DNA of 64,000 nucleotides from Dyadobacter sp. CY326 (GTDB lineage Bacteria; Bacteroidota; Bacteroidia; Cytophagales; Spirosomataceae): positions 124,001 through 188,000 of the forward strand of contig NZ_JAJUXI010000012.1 of assembly GCF_021390515.1 (NCBI RefSeq). The letters run 5' to 3'. A program made the translations under genes and the position numbers. The notes under the pieces are model-generated. The model had not been told where the DNA came from and ran no database searches. It worked only from the letters and a program-made list of their open reading frames with translations. Shown in pieces: positions 17,312 through 26,900 of this stretch; the first letter of the stretch is position 1, and every line of letters starts with the position of its first letter.

Positions 17312-18175
17312 TTACTGCACTGCACGGACCTTGAATCCTTCCTTGCGCAGCAATGAAATAATTCCACGATCGCCTCCCAAATGACCGGCTCCTACGGCAA
17401 AAAAAGTAGGCTTTTCAGCTGCTATTCTTTTGATTCTCGGGACCCAGTTCCGATTTCTTGCAAAAAGCATTACCTCTTCATTTCCCTCCATGCCATAATC
17501 GCTTTGCATCATTAAGCTGTATAAGTCATTCACTTTCTGCGACTTATACAATGCAACTAAATTCGTGAACTCTTTGCGTGCTTGCGGAAGGCTGTCAATC
17601 ATGGTCATGATCATTTTGAGCTGCTCCTTGTATGGAATGGTGTCAAAAATCGCCATTTGCTCTTCCAAAGTTTCAATGCCAATCACCTCGGATTTTTGTT
17701 TCGCCGCTAACTGGACAAGGGCCATTTCATACGATTGCGGCTGACACGAAAGGACCGCATTAAACAGTGGCCCCATCAATACGAAAGGTTTGACTCTTTC
17801 AAACATTGCCAGCCCCATCCCGACCGAGTCCTTGTAAAACTGCCCCAGCCGGGCATAATCCTTCTCGCTCAGCAATTTCTTTAACTCATTGCCATCCGAC
17901 ATATTCATCGTCTTCATCATCCCAGCCATCATGTTCGGATCGTCCATGTCAATTTCCAGCGCAACCTGTTCCGTGCGTGCTAATGTGGCTTTGAGTGAGT
18001 CGCTTAATGAAAAATCAGCGGGACAAATCAAATGGATTGTCCCAAACAAGAAGGAAGGTTTTGCCTGTCCGGGCGAAGTCACTTCCCAGAGCAATGTGTT
18101 CTCCGTCGGTGCCTGAGCATTGGCAACGAACGTAGATACGCAAAAGATGATAACGCTCAAAACCAATGTCTTCAT
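17312..18175 (-). CDS. TraB/GumN family protein
   Basis: A 287-residue exported protein (signal peptide ending FVANAQ) with the family GTIH motif (FLFGTIHLICP) near residue 46 and the C-terminal FAVGAGHLGGDRGI. The superfamily, which includes Tiki-type metalloproteases, uses these histidines. The family acts on poorly defined substrates and bacterial roles are unclear. It lies 14 bp downstream of the M28 peptidase gene on the same strand and is probably co-transcribed. Confidence 0.87.
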   Translation of the reverse strand: MKTLVLSVIIFCVSTFVANAQAPTENTLLWEVTSPGQAKPSFLFGTIHLICPADFSLSDSLKATLARTEQVALEIDMDDPNMMAGMMKTMNMSDGNELKKLLSEKDYARLGQFYKDSVGMGLAMFERVKPFVLMGPLFNAVLSCQPQSYEMALVQLAAKQKSEVIGIETLEEQMAIFDTIPYKEQLKMIMTMIDSLPQARKEFTNLVALYKSQKVNDLYSLMMQSDYGMEGNEEVMLFARNRNWVPRIKRIAAEKPTFFAVGAGHLGGDRGIISLLRKEGFKVRAVQ

Positions 18176-18189
18176 GACGGATTTGCGTT

Positions 18190-19782
18190 TTATTGCTTGT
18201 TGCTGTCTACTTTGATGCGCTCCTCACGATTAGCCAATTCCCAAGCTGTGTGAAAAACGAGCTTCACAATCGGAGCCTGTTTGTCAAATAATATTTTTTC
18301 GACATCATCCCCGGGCTTATGATAATCTTCATGAACGCCCGTAAAATAAAATATCACCGGAACGCCCATTTTGGCAAAATTGTAATGGTCCGAACGATAG
18401 TAAAAACGGTTCGGGTCTTTTGGATCGTTAAATGTATAATCCAATTTGTAGTTGACATATTTCTTATTTGCTTCTTCGCTAATCTCGTGTAATTTGGACG
18501 ACAGCTTGTCAGAGCCAATCAAATACACATATTTAGGATCATTCGCATGTGCCTGATCCACACGTCCGATCATATCAATGTTCAAGTCTGCAACCGTGTT
18601 TTCCAATGGAAACAGTGGATTTTCCGAGTAGAACTCAGAACCAAAAAGTCCCTTTTCCTCGCCCGTAACATTCAAGAATAAAATGCTTCGTCTCGGGCCT
18701 TTCCCTTCTGCTTTGGCTTTACTGAATGCCTCCGCAATTTCGAGTAAGGAAACAGTCCCCGAGCCATCATCATCCGCACCATTGTTGATTTCTCCATTAT
18801 CAGAGATGCCGATATGGTCAATGTGCGCACTGATAACCAGCACTTCATCTTTTTTATCCGAACCTTCTAAGTAGGCTGCAACATTTTCAGTTTCAACCGT
18901 TTCACTAACCCGTTCAGCTTTTACCGCAACATTTCCTGTTAAATGCTTCCCGCTCGGCTTGCCCGATTTATCTATGGCAGCCTTTTCTTTTAGTAATTTA
19001 GAGGCAGATGTATTTAGAATCTTGGCGGCGATATCAGCAGAGACCGCAATTGCTGCAATGCTTTTGGACGTTTCAATTACTGGTTTCAAGGTGGGCGCAC
19101 TGAAACGTTTTGCCATCACCGCCCGTTGCCTGATTTCCTTATCTAGATCCTCACCAGTCTTTTCCGTAACGATGAACACATAGGTTGCCCCTCTATCAAT
19201 AGCAGTGCGGGCTTTCACCTGCCAGGAGACTGGCCCACTCCATTTCGTCTTTTCCGCGGTTCCGTTGACCAGATATTTTCCGTCGGCATCCTTTGGCTCA
19301 CCTTCAAATATCACAACCGACTTGCCTTTCACGTCAAGATTGGCATAGTCACTATAATTTGGCTCGTCAATTCCGTAACCGGCCAATATCACTTCCGAGT
19401 TGGCTTCGTGTGGAACATTGAGGATTCCATTAACATAAAAGTCCTTGTTGAACACATATTGCTTGCCATCCGCCTTCACATACACTTTACCCCAACTCCT
19501 CTTATACAGATTATATTTTTGCAAAAAGCTTTTTGAACCGTCCGCAGCCGTTGCCACAGGTTGCAGACCGTATTGCTTATAATATTTTGAAACATATTCG
19601 GCAGCCTTTTTTTGACCCGCTGAACCTGTATCGCGGCCTTCCAAACTGTCCGACGCAATGATTGTCAAATGCTTTTTAAGATCCTCAGGTGTAATGCTTT
19701 CTGCATATTTTGCTGCGTCATCCTGTGCAAAACTTAATGTAGTAATCGACAGGAACACACCTGTCAGCAAATTTCTATTCAT
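18190..19782 (-). CDS. M28 family zinc aminopeptidase
   Basis: A 530-residue exported peptidase (signal peptide ending TLSFAQ). A PA-like insert (GKSVVIFEGEPKDADGKY region) is followed by the M28 metal site: ISAHIDHIG, NGADDDGSGT, NVTGEEKGLFGSE, LNIDMIGR and YYRSDHYNF. These give the expected His, Asp, Glu-Glu, Asp and His residues of a di-zinc aminopeptidase, ending in GVHEDYHKPGDD. It probably releases N-terminal residues from peptides in the periplasm. It heads a two-gene minus-strand unit with the TraB/GumN gene. Confidence 0.94.
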   Translation of the reverse strand: MNRNLLTGVFLSITTLSFAQDDAAKYAESITPEDLKKHLTIIASDSLEGRDTGSAGQKKAAEYVSKYYKQYGLQPVATAADGSKSFLQKYNLYKRSWGKVYVKADGKQYVFNKDFYVNGILNVPHEANSEVILAGYGIDEPNYSDYANLDVKGKSVVIFEGEPKDADGKYLVNGTAEKTKWSGPVSWQVKARTAIDRGATYVFIVTEKTGEDLDKEIRQRAVMAKRFSAPTLKPVIETSKSIAAIAVSADIAAKILNTSASKLLKEKAAIDKSGKPSGKHLTGNVAVKAERVSETVETENVAAYLEGSDKKDEVLVISAHIDHIGISDNGEINNGADDDGSGTVSLLEIAEAFSKAKAEGKGPRRSILFLNVTGEEKGLFGSEFYSENPLFPLENTVADLNIDMIGRVDQAHANDPKYVYLIGSDKLSSKLHEISEEANKKYVNYKLDYTFNDPKDPNRFYYRSDHYNFAKMGVPVIFYFTGVHEDYHKPGDDVEKILFDKQAPIVKLVFHTAWELANREERIKVDSNKQ

Positions 19783-19866
19783 ATCAAAGCTTAAATAAAT
19801 TCATGTCCCACAAAGAAACTAAACGACTTAGCCATTGCAAAATTTGAACAGAATCGATTTCCATTT

Positions 19867-19922
19867 AAAAATCCCTGACATTCAGACCCGCACCACAGCG
19901 CGTAGATTGAAATATCAGGGAC
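19867..19922 (-). terminator. Intrinsic terminator of the lipoprotein/DUF2158 unit
   Basis: Arms 19873-19882 and 19911-19920 pair over 10 positions with one mismatch. On the minus strand the stem is followed by a five-T run (AGGGATTTTTAAAT). It lies between the DUF2158 gene and the M28 gene. Confidence 0.55.
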
Positions 19923-19965
19923 TTGCTTCCATTGATATGTTATTTGCTAAAAAACTAACATTGCA

Positions 19966-20190
19966 TTAAGCAGATTGACCTTCCGTCTTATCAAGCAGCA
20001 ATTTCAGTTCAGACTCTTCCTTCGTTAAGCTTAGCTGATTAAAATATTCCGAAACGGCGCTTCGCTCAGCGTTAAACCAAAAGCATCTGTAAAAATTTTT
20101 TGATGTCTGATGAAAGCCGTCAACCGTCATCGCCGGGCTCCCAGATTTAAGCCAAACCACATCGCCTACTTGGATTTCTTCCTGATTCAT
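19966..20190 (-). CDS. YodC-like DUF2158 protein
   Basis: A 74-residue protein with the DUF2158 pattern: EIQVGDVVWLKSGSPAMTV, then FYRCFWFN, which is the usual GD-V-LKSGGP-MTV plus C-WF layout of this small SH3-like family. The role is unknown. An upstream in-frame ATG (20226) exists but would overlap the lipoprotein gene and add a non-homologous cysteine-rich leader, so 20190 is preferred. It follows the lipoprotein gene by 7 bp. Confidence 0.8.
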   Translation of the reverse strand: MNQEEIQVGDVVWLKSGSPAMTVDGFHQTSKNFYRCFWFNAERSAVSEYFNQLSLTKEESELKLLLDKTEGQSA

Positions 20191-20197
20191 AACTGGG

Positions 20198-20965
20198 TTA
20201 TTTAACATAGTACAACACGTCCCCATAAACGATATCCCCGTTTGTATGCTTCAAGTATGCACGATAATATACATCTGCAAAGTTGGACGACAAGAAATCA
20301 TAGGTCACATAATGAAATCCGACTGTTTTGGACTCACTTGACAAAAGCTTTGAATCCGCAATCGTTGGTTTGTCATTAATCGGTTCTGTATATCGGTCTT
20401 TTCGAGTAGAGTAAACAATCCCATATTCTTCAATTGGAATATTGCCCACTTCCAAAATGTTTACTGTCATATCAGTAGGATTACTCCCTGAGTTTGCATT
20501 TGTTTTGATTGAAGCCAAAATCTTCTGATTTTCAGGCGAAAATTCCAATACATTCCCATAAGCCACGGAATTCACGCCATAAGTAACATAAGCTCTGTAA
20601 TAAATAGTCTTATAACCAACAAGCGGAGCGCCATCGACTTTAGAATTTTCGCCTTTACTAATTGGCAATGGAAAGACCACCTTATTGTCGGCAATAGTTG
20701 GCGTCTTTGTGAAAGGCGCATCACTATTGAATTCAACTGAATAGACGATCCCAAATCCGGTTATCTGCACATTGCCCACATTTTCGACATTCAGTTTATA
20801 GCGGTATAAATAGAGATTTTGATTCTCAATGGAAAGTGCGACAGTTTGAACCTTCGGCGTTTGAACAGGGGTTTCCGGTTCCGGCGCAACATGATCCTGA
20901 CAGGAAAAGGCAAAAAGAAAGAGGGCTGCGAGCAGTCCTGCGAATTGGAGAGAAATACGTTTCAT
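20198..20965 (-). CDS. Lipoprotein with two tandem beta-sandwich repeats
   Basis: A 255-residue lipoprotein (LFLFAFSC lipobox). The body has two related halves of about 110 residues. FGIVYSVEFNSDAPFTKTPTI followed by YYRAYVTYGVNSVAYGNVLEF in the first half matches YGIVYSTRKDRYTEPINDKPT followed by YYRAYLKHTNGDIVYGDVLYY in the second. This points to an internal duplication of an Ig/fibronectin-like unit. No wider family was recognised. Surface or periplasmic anchoring is inferred from the lipobox. Confidence 0.75.
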   Translation of the reverse strand: MKRISLQFAGLLAALFLFAFSCQDHVAPEPETPVQTPKVQTVALSIENQNLYLYRYKLNVENVGNVQITGFGIVYSVEFNSDAPFTKTPTIADNKVVFPLPISKGENSKVDGAPLVGYKTIYYRAYVTYGVNSVAYGNVLEFSPENQKILASIKTNANSGSNPTDMTVNILEVGNIPIEEYGIVYSTRKDRYTEPINDKPTIADSKLLSSESKTVGFHYVTYDFLSSNFADVYYRAYLKHTNGDIVYGDVLYYVK

Positions 20966-21288
20966 ACGATTTAAATGATGTTTAATAGTGTTCCGACCTG
21001 CAATTATAAATCAGAACGATCTTTTCAGCTGTACGGCTAAGGCATCCATTGAACTAACGGCATTCACTCAATTATTTATCGGTCAGTTTTATGGAAAATG
21101 CCCTTCCTATTTCCCGTACAATAGTTTCTGGCACTTGCAAAGCGTCATAAAAGCCAGAATCCGCCTTTGTAAATGCTGCTTAGCACCGTTTATTCATCGA
21201 TAGCGTCCTGAAAATAATTGGATTAGTACAAACACATCGGAATACAGTTACTTTCCTGAAAAGTACTCACCAACACTATGTCGTTTAA
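20966..21288. other. 323-bp divergent intergenic region
   Basis: The region separates the minus-strand lipoprotein unit from the plus-strand S74 protein and should carry both promoters. No TAnnTTTG element with a fitting -33, RNA structure or repeat was recognised. A 71-codon open frame at 20988-21203 has no signal peptide or family pattern and was not called. Confidence 0.4.
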
Positions 21289-22782
21289 ATGAAACAATCT
21301 CTCGTTCTTGGTCTGCTGCTATTTTGCGTGACAACATTATTGGCCCAAGCCCCTCAACAATTCAGTTTCCAGGGCGTCGCGCGAGATGCGGCTGGGAAGA
21401 TCCTCTTCAAAAAGAACATAACGCTTCGCGCTACTATTCGTCAGGGTAATGCAGCAGGTCAAAATGTGTATAGTGAAACGCATGAAGCGCTGACTGACAA
21501 TAACGGAATATTTAATCTAGACATTGGAGCAGGCTCAATCTTAAACGGATCATTTCAACAAATTGCTTGGATCGCACAAGATTACTTTCTTCAATTAGAA
21601 ATCGATACAGAAGGCGGCAGTAACTTTGTTGATTTGGGAGCAACTCAATTGTTGAGCGTTCCATATTCCCTCCACGCAAAGGAGGCAAGTCAATGGGTGC
21701 AACAATATCCCGTTATACAATCTGGTGCCCTTAATCAGAGCCCCATTATGACCGATCTAGGCCCAAAGGGACCCAAATTAATTTGGTATCCCCGCAAGGC
21801 AGCATTTCGAGTGGGTGAAGTCATTAACGATGAATGGAATGAGATTAATATAGGTGTCAGCTCATTTGCCAGTGGAACCTCAACAACAGCTAAGGGACTT
21901 GGGAGTGTTGCACTGGGAGGTAAAACAAAGGCAATCGGTGCATTCTCACTTGCCCACGGTTATGAATCCGAATCTTCTGGTGGCGCTTCCTTTTCAATGG
22001 GGTTTCGAGTTATCTCAAAAGCATTGCATGGGTTCTCTATCGGAATTTACAACAACATAACAGATAGTCCCTTTTCTTTTGAGCAACCGACGGACAGACT
22101 TTTTCAAATTGGAAACGGAAGTGAAGATAACAGATCTAACGCTTTAACGGTACTGAGAAACGGTAACATAGGAATTGGTAACAATGCTACCGAGCCAGGA
22201 TTTGTGCTTGATGTGGGCGGACGCGCTCGTATTAAACATAACGGGTCTACCGCCGGATTTTATTTGGATAATTCGGAGCACAAACCCCAAGGGTTTGTTG
22301 GTATGATGAACGATCAGCAAATCGGTTTCTACTTAAACAGTCAATGGCGCTTTTGGGTCAATAGTCAAGGCAATGGCTATTTGGGCGGAGCACTCATTCA
22401 AACGTCCGACCGCCGCTTGAAACGAAACTTCACTTCACTCTCTGAAAGTCTCAGCAAGCTTAGTGCACTTCAAGGCTACAATTATTTTTGGAAAGACACA
22501 TTGAAAGATCAGACGATCCAGACCGGTTTGATAGCGCAGGAGGTCGAAACGCTTTTTCCTGAACTGGTCAAGACGGATGATAAAGGCTTCAAGTCCGTCA
22601 ACTACATTGGGTTGGTTCCTCATTTGATTGAAGCGGTAAAAGAATTGCAAAAGGCAAATGATCTGTTAAAATCTAGCAATCAAAAAATGCAGTTTGAAAC
22701 GGAGAAGACTAACGATGCTATCAAAATGATAGAAGCAAAATTGGATCAATTGCAACAAAAATTATCAACCGACTCTAACTAA
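21289..22782 (+). CDS. Surface protein with head-like repeats and C-terminal S74 chaperone domain
   Basis: A 497-residue exported protein (signal peptide MKQSLVLGLLLFCVTTLLAQ). An N-terminal beta domain (FSFQGVARDAAGKIL) is followed by YadA-head-like repeats at about 195-240 (SSFASGTSTTAKG, GSVALGGKTKAIGAFSLAHG). From about 365 there is an S74 intramolecular chaperone domain (TSDRRLKRNFTSL, TGLIAQEVETLFPELV, GLVPHLIEAVKELQ) with a coiled-coil tail. S74 domains drive trimerisation and then self-cleave, so a trimeric fibre is likely. The next gene starts 5 bp after the stop. Confidence 0.88.
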   Translation: MKQSLVLGLLLFCVTTLLAQAPQQFSFQGVARDAAGKILFKKNITLRATIRQGNAAGQNVYSETHEALTDNNGIFNLDIGAGSILNGSFQQIAWIAQDYFLQLEIDTEGGSNFVDLGATQLLSVPYSLHAKEASQWVQQYPVIQSGALNQSPIMTDLGPKGPKLIWYPRKAAFRVGEVINDEWNEINIGVSSFASGTSTTAKGLGSVALGGKTKAIGAFSLAHGYESESSGGASFSMGFRVISKALHGFSIGIYNNITDSPFSFEQPTDRLFQIGNGSEDNRSNALTVLRNGNIGIGNNATEPGFVLDVGGRARIKHNGSTAGFYLDNSEHKPQGFVGMMNDQQIGFYLNSQWRFWVNSQGNGYLGGALIQTSDRRLKRNFTSLSESLSKLSALQGYNYFWKDTLKDQTIQTGLIAQEVETLFPELVKTDDKGFKSVNYIGLVPHLIEAVKELQKANDLLKSSNQKMQFETEKTNDAIKMIEAKLDQLQQKLSTDSN

Positions 22783-22787
22783 ATGAT

Positions 22788-23492
22788 ATGAAAACCAAGC
22801 TGGTCACCCTTATAATATTTTTGTCCTCATGTCAAATTCTCTCTGCGCAAAAGATTTCACCCTGTGGTATATACGCAGCATCAAATACCAGTTCGGCCGG
22901 TGGAGTTAGCGTGAGTTGGATCCTCGGCAACTTGCGAGCATCTACGGAAATGTCGGTCTTACCAGTGGTCCTGATCAGCTTCAAAGCTATCCTGACAGCT
23001 TCGGGTCAAGCGGAATTGGAATGGAAAACATCAGAGGAAACCAACAATGCAGGCTTTGAAATTCAAAAATCAACCGATGCAAAGACGTTTGCGCCAATTG
23101 GTCGGGTTGATGGTGCCGCGGAGTCTTCAAATACAAAAGTTTACCAATTCGTGGATACAGATTTGCAGACAACCAGTTATTACAGGCTTAAACAGATGGA
23201 TTTTGACGGCAAGTTTACACTCAGCCGTATCGTCCGGGTTATCCCTGAAAAAGAAAATGCAAATTATTTATTGGCTTATCCCAATCCGGCAACGGATGGC
23301 GTTCTAAAAGTAAGAATTCCGACTAAGGCAACCTCAATGCTCCTATCTGACAAATCGGGTCGTATCATTCTGAAACAAACAAACCCACTTAACGAGCAAA
23401 CTATAAAGCTGCCTTATGCTGGATCATTCCTGCTTAAAGTAGAAACCGAGGGAGGCTCCAAGACATTGATTGTCAACAACATTCGATATTGA
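22788..23492 (+). CDS. T9SS type A sorting-domain protein
   Basis: A 234-residue exported protein (signal peptide ending ILSAQ). A fibronectin-like domain (LISFKAILTASGQAELEWKT, GFEIQKSTDAKTFAPIG, SYYRLKQMDFDGKF) is followed by the type IX secretion CTD (LLAYPNPATDG, GSFLLKVETEGGSKTLIVNNI). The CTD directs passage through the Por secretion machinery and surface anchoring. The gene is 5 bp behind the S74 protein, so the two are probably produced together. The ligand is unknown. Confidence 0.9.
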   Translation: MKTKLVTLIIFLSSCQILSAQKISPCGIYAASNTSSAGGVSVSWILGNLRASTEMSVLPVVLISFKAILTASGQAELEWKTSEETNNAGFEIQKSTDAKTFAPIGRVDGAAESSNTKVYQFVDTDLQTTSYYRLKQMDFDGKFTLSRIVRVIPEKENANYLLAYPNPATDGVLKVRIPTKATSMLLSDKSGRIILKQTNPLNEQTIKLPYAGSFLLKVETEGGSKTLIVNNIRY

Positions 23493-23529
23493 CAATGATT
23501 TCTCGACAGCCTTAAATGCACAAAAATGA

Positions 23530-23922
23530 TTAATACTGTTTTATAACTTTCACTAAAACGAGATCCTTTGGCTTAGCTAACAAATACTTTACCAAAATTT
23601 TATCTCCTGATCTAAATGACTTGTCTTTCTCATAACGGAACGCTTCTATGTCAGTAACATAATTTCTGCCAGATAAAGGCTCTACCTGAACTCTTAAGTT
23701 GACGATTGACCTTTTTCGCTGGTTCCGAATCGAAATGGTTGCTAGCACAGTGGCTTCCGATTCAATTCCAAAATCCAGAATTTCTTTTATTTTGCTGGCT
23801 TTGCGACTAGCAGCAACGTATGACCAAACAAGAAATAGAACAAACAACATTACACCAGACACGCCGACAATCATTGCTATATGCATGTAGGCGTTATCGA
23901 AAATTGAATAAATAATTAACAT
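23530..23922 (-). CDS. Small membrane protein, unknown function
   Basis: A 130-residue protein with one hydrophobic segment (IAMIVGVSGVMLFVLFLVWSYV) and a positively charged, mostly beta C-terminal domain (ATVLATISIRNQRKR, VNLRVQVEPLSGRNY, GDKILVKYL). The layout resembles DUF3592-like proteins, but the match is too weak to name. An alternative ATG is at 23886. It lies 30 bp downstream of the large kinase gene on the same strand. Confidence 0.62.
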   Translation of the reverse strand: MLIIYSIFDNAYMHIAMIVGVSGVMLFVLFLVWSYVAASRKASKIKEILDFGIESEATVLATISIRNQRKRSIVNLRVQVEPLSGRNYVTDIEAFRYEKDKSFRSGDKILVKYLLAKPKDLVLVKVIKQY

Positions 23923-23952
23923 CTTGTCAGGTTTGTTTAGTGGGTTAATATT

Positions 23953-26900
23953 TTATTTCAAAAAAGTCGATAGTTCAACCACAACGGTCGTCCCAGCGGC
24001 GTCGCCGTTCGGATATTCTTTATCAATAAAATTGACCATTGCATGATAACCTTGGCGCCGTATGACATTAAGCCGCTCTTCTGAGATCTGAAGGCCCATG
24101 GATTTGTGGTGCCGGCTTTTACTGTTCAATCCTTTTATATCAAACGACTTCTTTCTTCCAATGCCATTGTCATCTATTCTGCATTGGAATATTTCCTCAT
24201 TGATTCTTTTGAATTCAACTAGAAGCTTCCTTTCGGACTTTGAATGTAGTAATCCGTGCCAAATCGCATTTTCAACATAAGGCTGAACCAACATAGAAGG
24301 AATCAAAATCTCTTCATCCTCCAAATCTTCGTCCGTAATGACCTCATACGTGAAGCTCCTTTCAAAACGCATTTCTTCTAATTTGAGATAGAGTTCGAGC
24401 ACATCTCGCTCCTCTTCCATTGTAACAAGCTTCCTCCCGGAGTTATTAAGCACAGTGCGAAACAGTTTGGAGAACAGGTTGAGATACTTGCTCGCCTCGC
24501 CAAATTTCTCTGTCACGATACACTCTTGAATGCTATTAAGACAATTGAAAACAAAATGGGGGTTCATTTGAGCCCGCAGCGCCATAAGTTGGCTCTCGGC
24601 AAGTATTTTGTTAATTTCTAGAAGCTCAAATTCTTTTTCTTTCGTAGCGGCTCTCGCCAATGCCTCAGCGATTTTCCCAGCGCTGATCGTTGTAATGATA
24701 GACAATGCCCTTAAATGCTCTTCCTTGAAATAGTTTTTGTCCGGATGCTCCGAGTCAACCACCCCGATCACTTTGCCATCATGCAAAATTGGAACAGAAA
24801 GTTCTGAAAAACGCCTCACTTCATCTACAACATATCTTGGATCTTGTGACGTATCTGAAATCAGAAACGGCCTTCCCGTGGCTGCAACTGCTCCCACGAT
24901 GCCTGTTCCCACCGGAATTTCAATGGAATTCACTATTTCCGTTCCTTTTGGATTCTTTACACCATACGCTGCTTTAAGAACCAGTGCATTCTTTTTAGCA
25001 TCTAAAAGGTAAACGACACAATCTGTAAATTGAAGCAGTGAAATGCAATTCCGGGCAATATCCCAGCATATTTCGTCAACTGAATTTTCGCCATAAACTG
25101 AATTGGCAAAATAATCTATACAAACTTCCGCTTGCAACTTTCGCTGGCGCCGCAACTTCATCTGATAAATAATTACCGCAAGCAAAATCGCCATTATTGT
25201 AGCGCAAATGAGAAACCAGGAAGTTTGCCACCATGGCGGTTGAATAAAAAAACTCAACTTTCCCGCTTCTTTCATCCACCTTCCATGCTCATCTGTGCTC
25301 CTCACCTTAAATGTATACTCGCCCCACGGAAGATTTTTGTAGGACGCAACCAATGAACGCCCAGCATTGATCCACTTGTTGTCAAATCCTTCGAGGAGAT
25401 AACTGTATTTTAATGAAGGAACATCCCGATGATCAAGAGAGGCATATTGAAAGGTCAGATAATCTTCATCCGGCTGCAAGTTTAGTATCGGGTATTTACC
25501 GAAATCATCTTTCTCATTTCCAAAAATCTTTACCGAAGTAATATGAGGAGCACTTTTTACTTTTAGAGATGCAAATTTGGACGGATCAAATACCAGAACA
25601 TGATCCAGCATCACTGCATAGACCCGCCGATTAGCGACATAGATATCATTCCAAAAGTCTTGCAAATTTTGCCCAAGATCTATTTCAACCTTTGTGACCA
25701 ACTTCGATACGGGATCGATAAACATAAGCCCCTCATCTCCACCAACCCAAATCTTGCCTAAGTTATCAATTGCGATGCTGCTCGCTTGATCGTATAAAAA
25801 TCCATTGCTGGAATTGAGGCTATCAATGAGTTTATGCTGCGCATTAAATTTAAAAACACCTCTGCCAGCGACAACCGCCCAAATATTTCTTGTATTGTCT
25901 TCTGCCAAACCGTAGGCCAGAAATTTACCAGCATTACTCACTTTGATCGTGGAAAACTGCTGAGTGATTGCGTCAAATTTTATAAAGCCGATGCCATAAG
26001 TTGCAAATAGAATATCTCCATTTTGACAGACCAGAAAACTTTGGCTGTCAGCGAATTTAAATGTTCCGTAGTCTGCGTCTGTGCCGTCAAACCGGTCACA
26101 TTTATCTGTTTCAGGATTGTAGCGGTAAATCGCATCGCCTCTTATTTGAAACCAAATATGCTCCGCTTTATCCAAGAAAATAAAGTCGACATACTTTTTG
26201 CCTGAATTGTATTTAACCTTCTTGAATTTCTGTAATGTACCTGAATTTTCATTGAGACGAAAAACTCCATCGGCACTCGCACACCACCAAGTATCGCGTG
26301 ATTTTACAGACATCAAAAATCTATTTTTACCCAAATCCGGGCCATCAGTCACAAAGTATCGCTTGTAAGTCCTCTTATTCATATCATACAAAACCATCCC
26401 CTCTTCCTTGGAAGCCATAATTTTGCCGTCGTCGATGACAATAGAATTGGCGTGCGCGAACCCGGTCTGCAGGAAATATTCAAAACTTGGAAGTTGATAT
26501 ATTGCGCTTATGGGCGCATTTGCCTGGACTTTACTAATTCCATTGATTGTTCCCAACCACAGATTCCCCTGTTGATCTTCGATAAGGTCAAGAAAAAAAC
26601 CATAACCTATTGAGTAACTACGGTTTTGGCTATACGGTATCTTTTTTATCTCTTCATTCGGCTCCTTTATGTACGCTGCGAACGACCAGGTGGAGATCCA
26701 CAACCTGTCTTTTGTGTCGATAAAAAGAAAATTACACCCCTCCGTTTTCTTTCCAGCCATTTCGAAATATGATTTGATTTGGTTGGTTTCATGATCCCAG
26801 TAGTTGAGCGATTTGTTGCTGTTGCATCCATACCATACATTCGAATTCTTATCAATAGCAACTGAAAATACATTGATACTTTCAAGAATTGGATACTTAA

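Noticed and set aside
20988..21203. 71-codon open frame in the 323-bp gap
   Set aside because: It has no leader, no family pattern and an unusual composition, and lies in a region expected to hold promoters.
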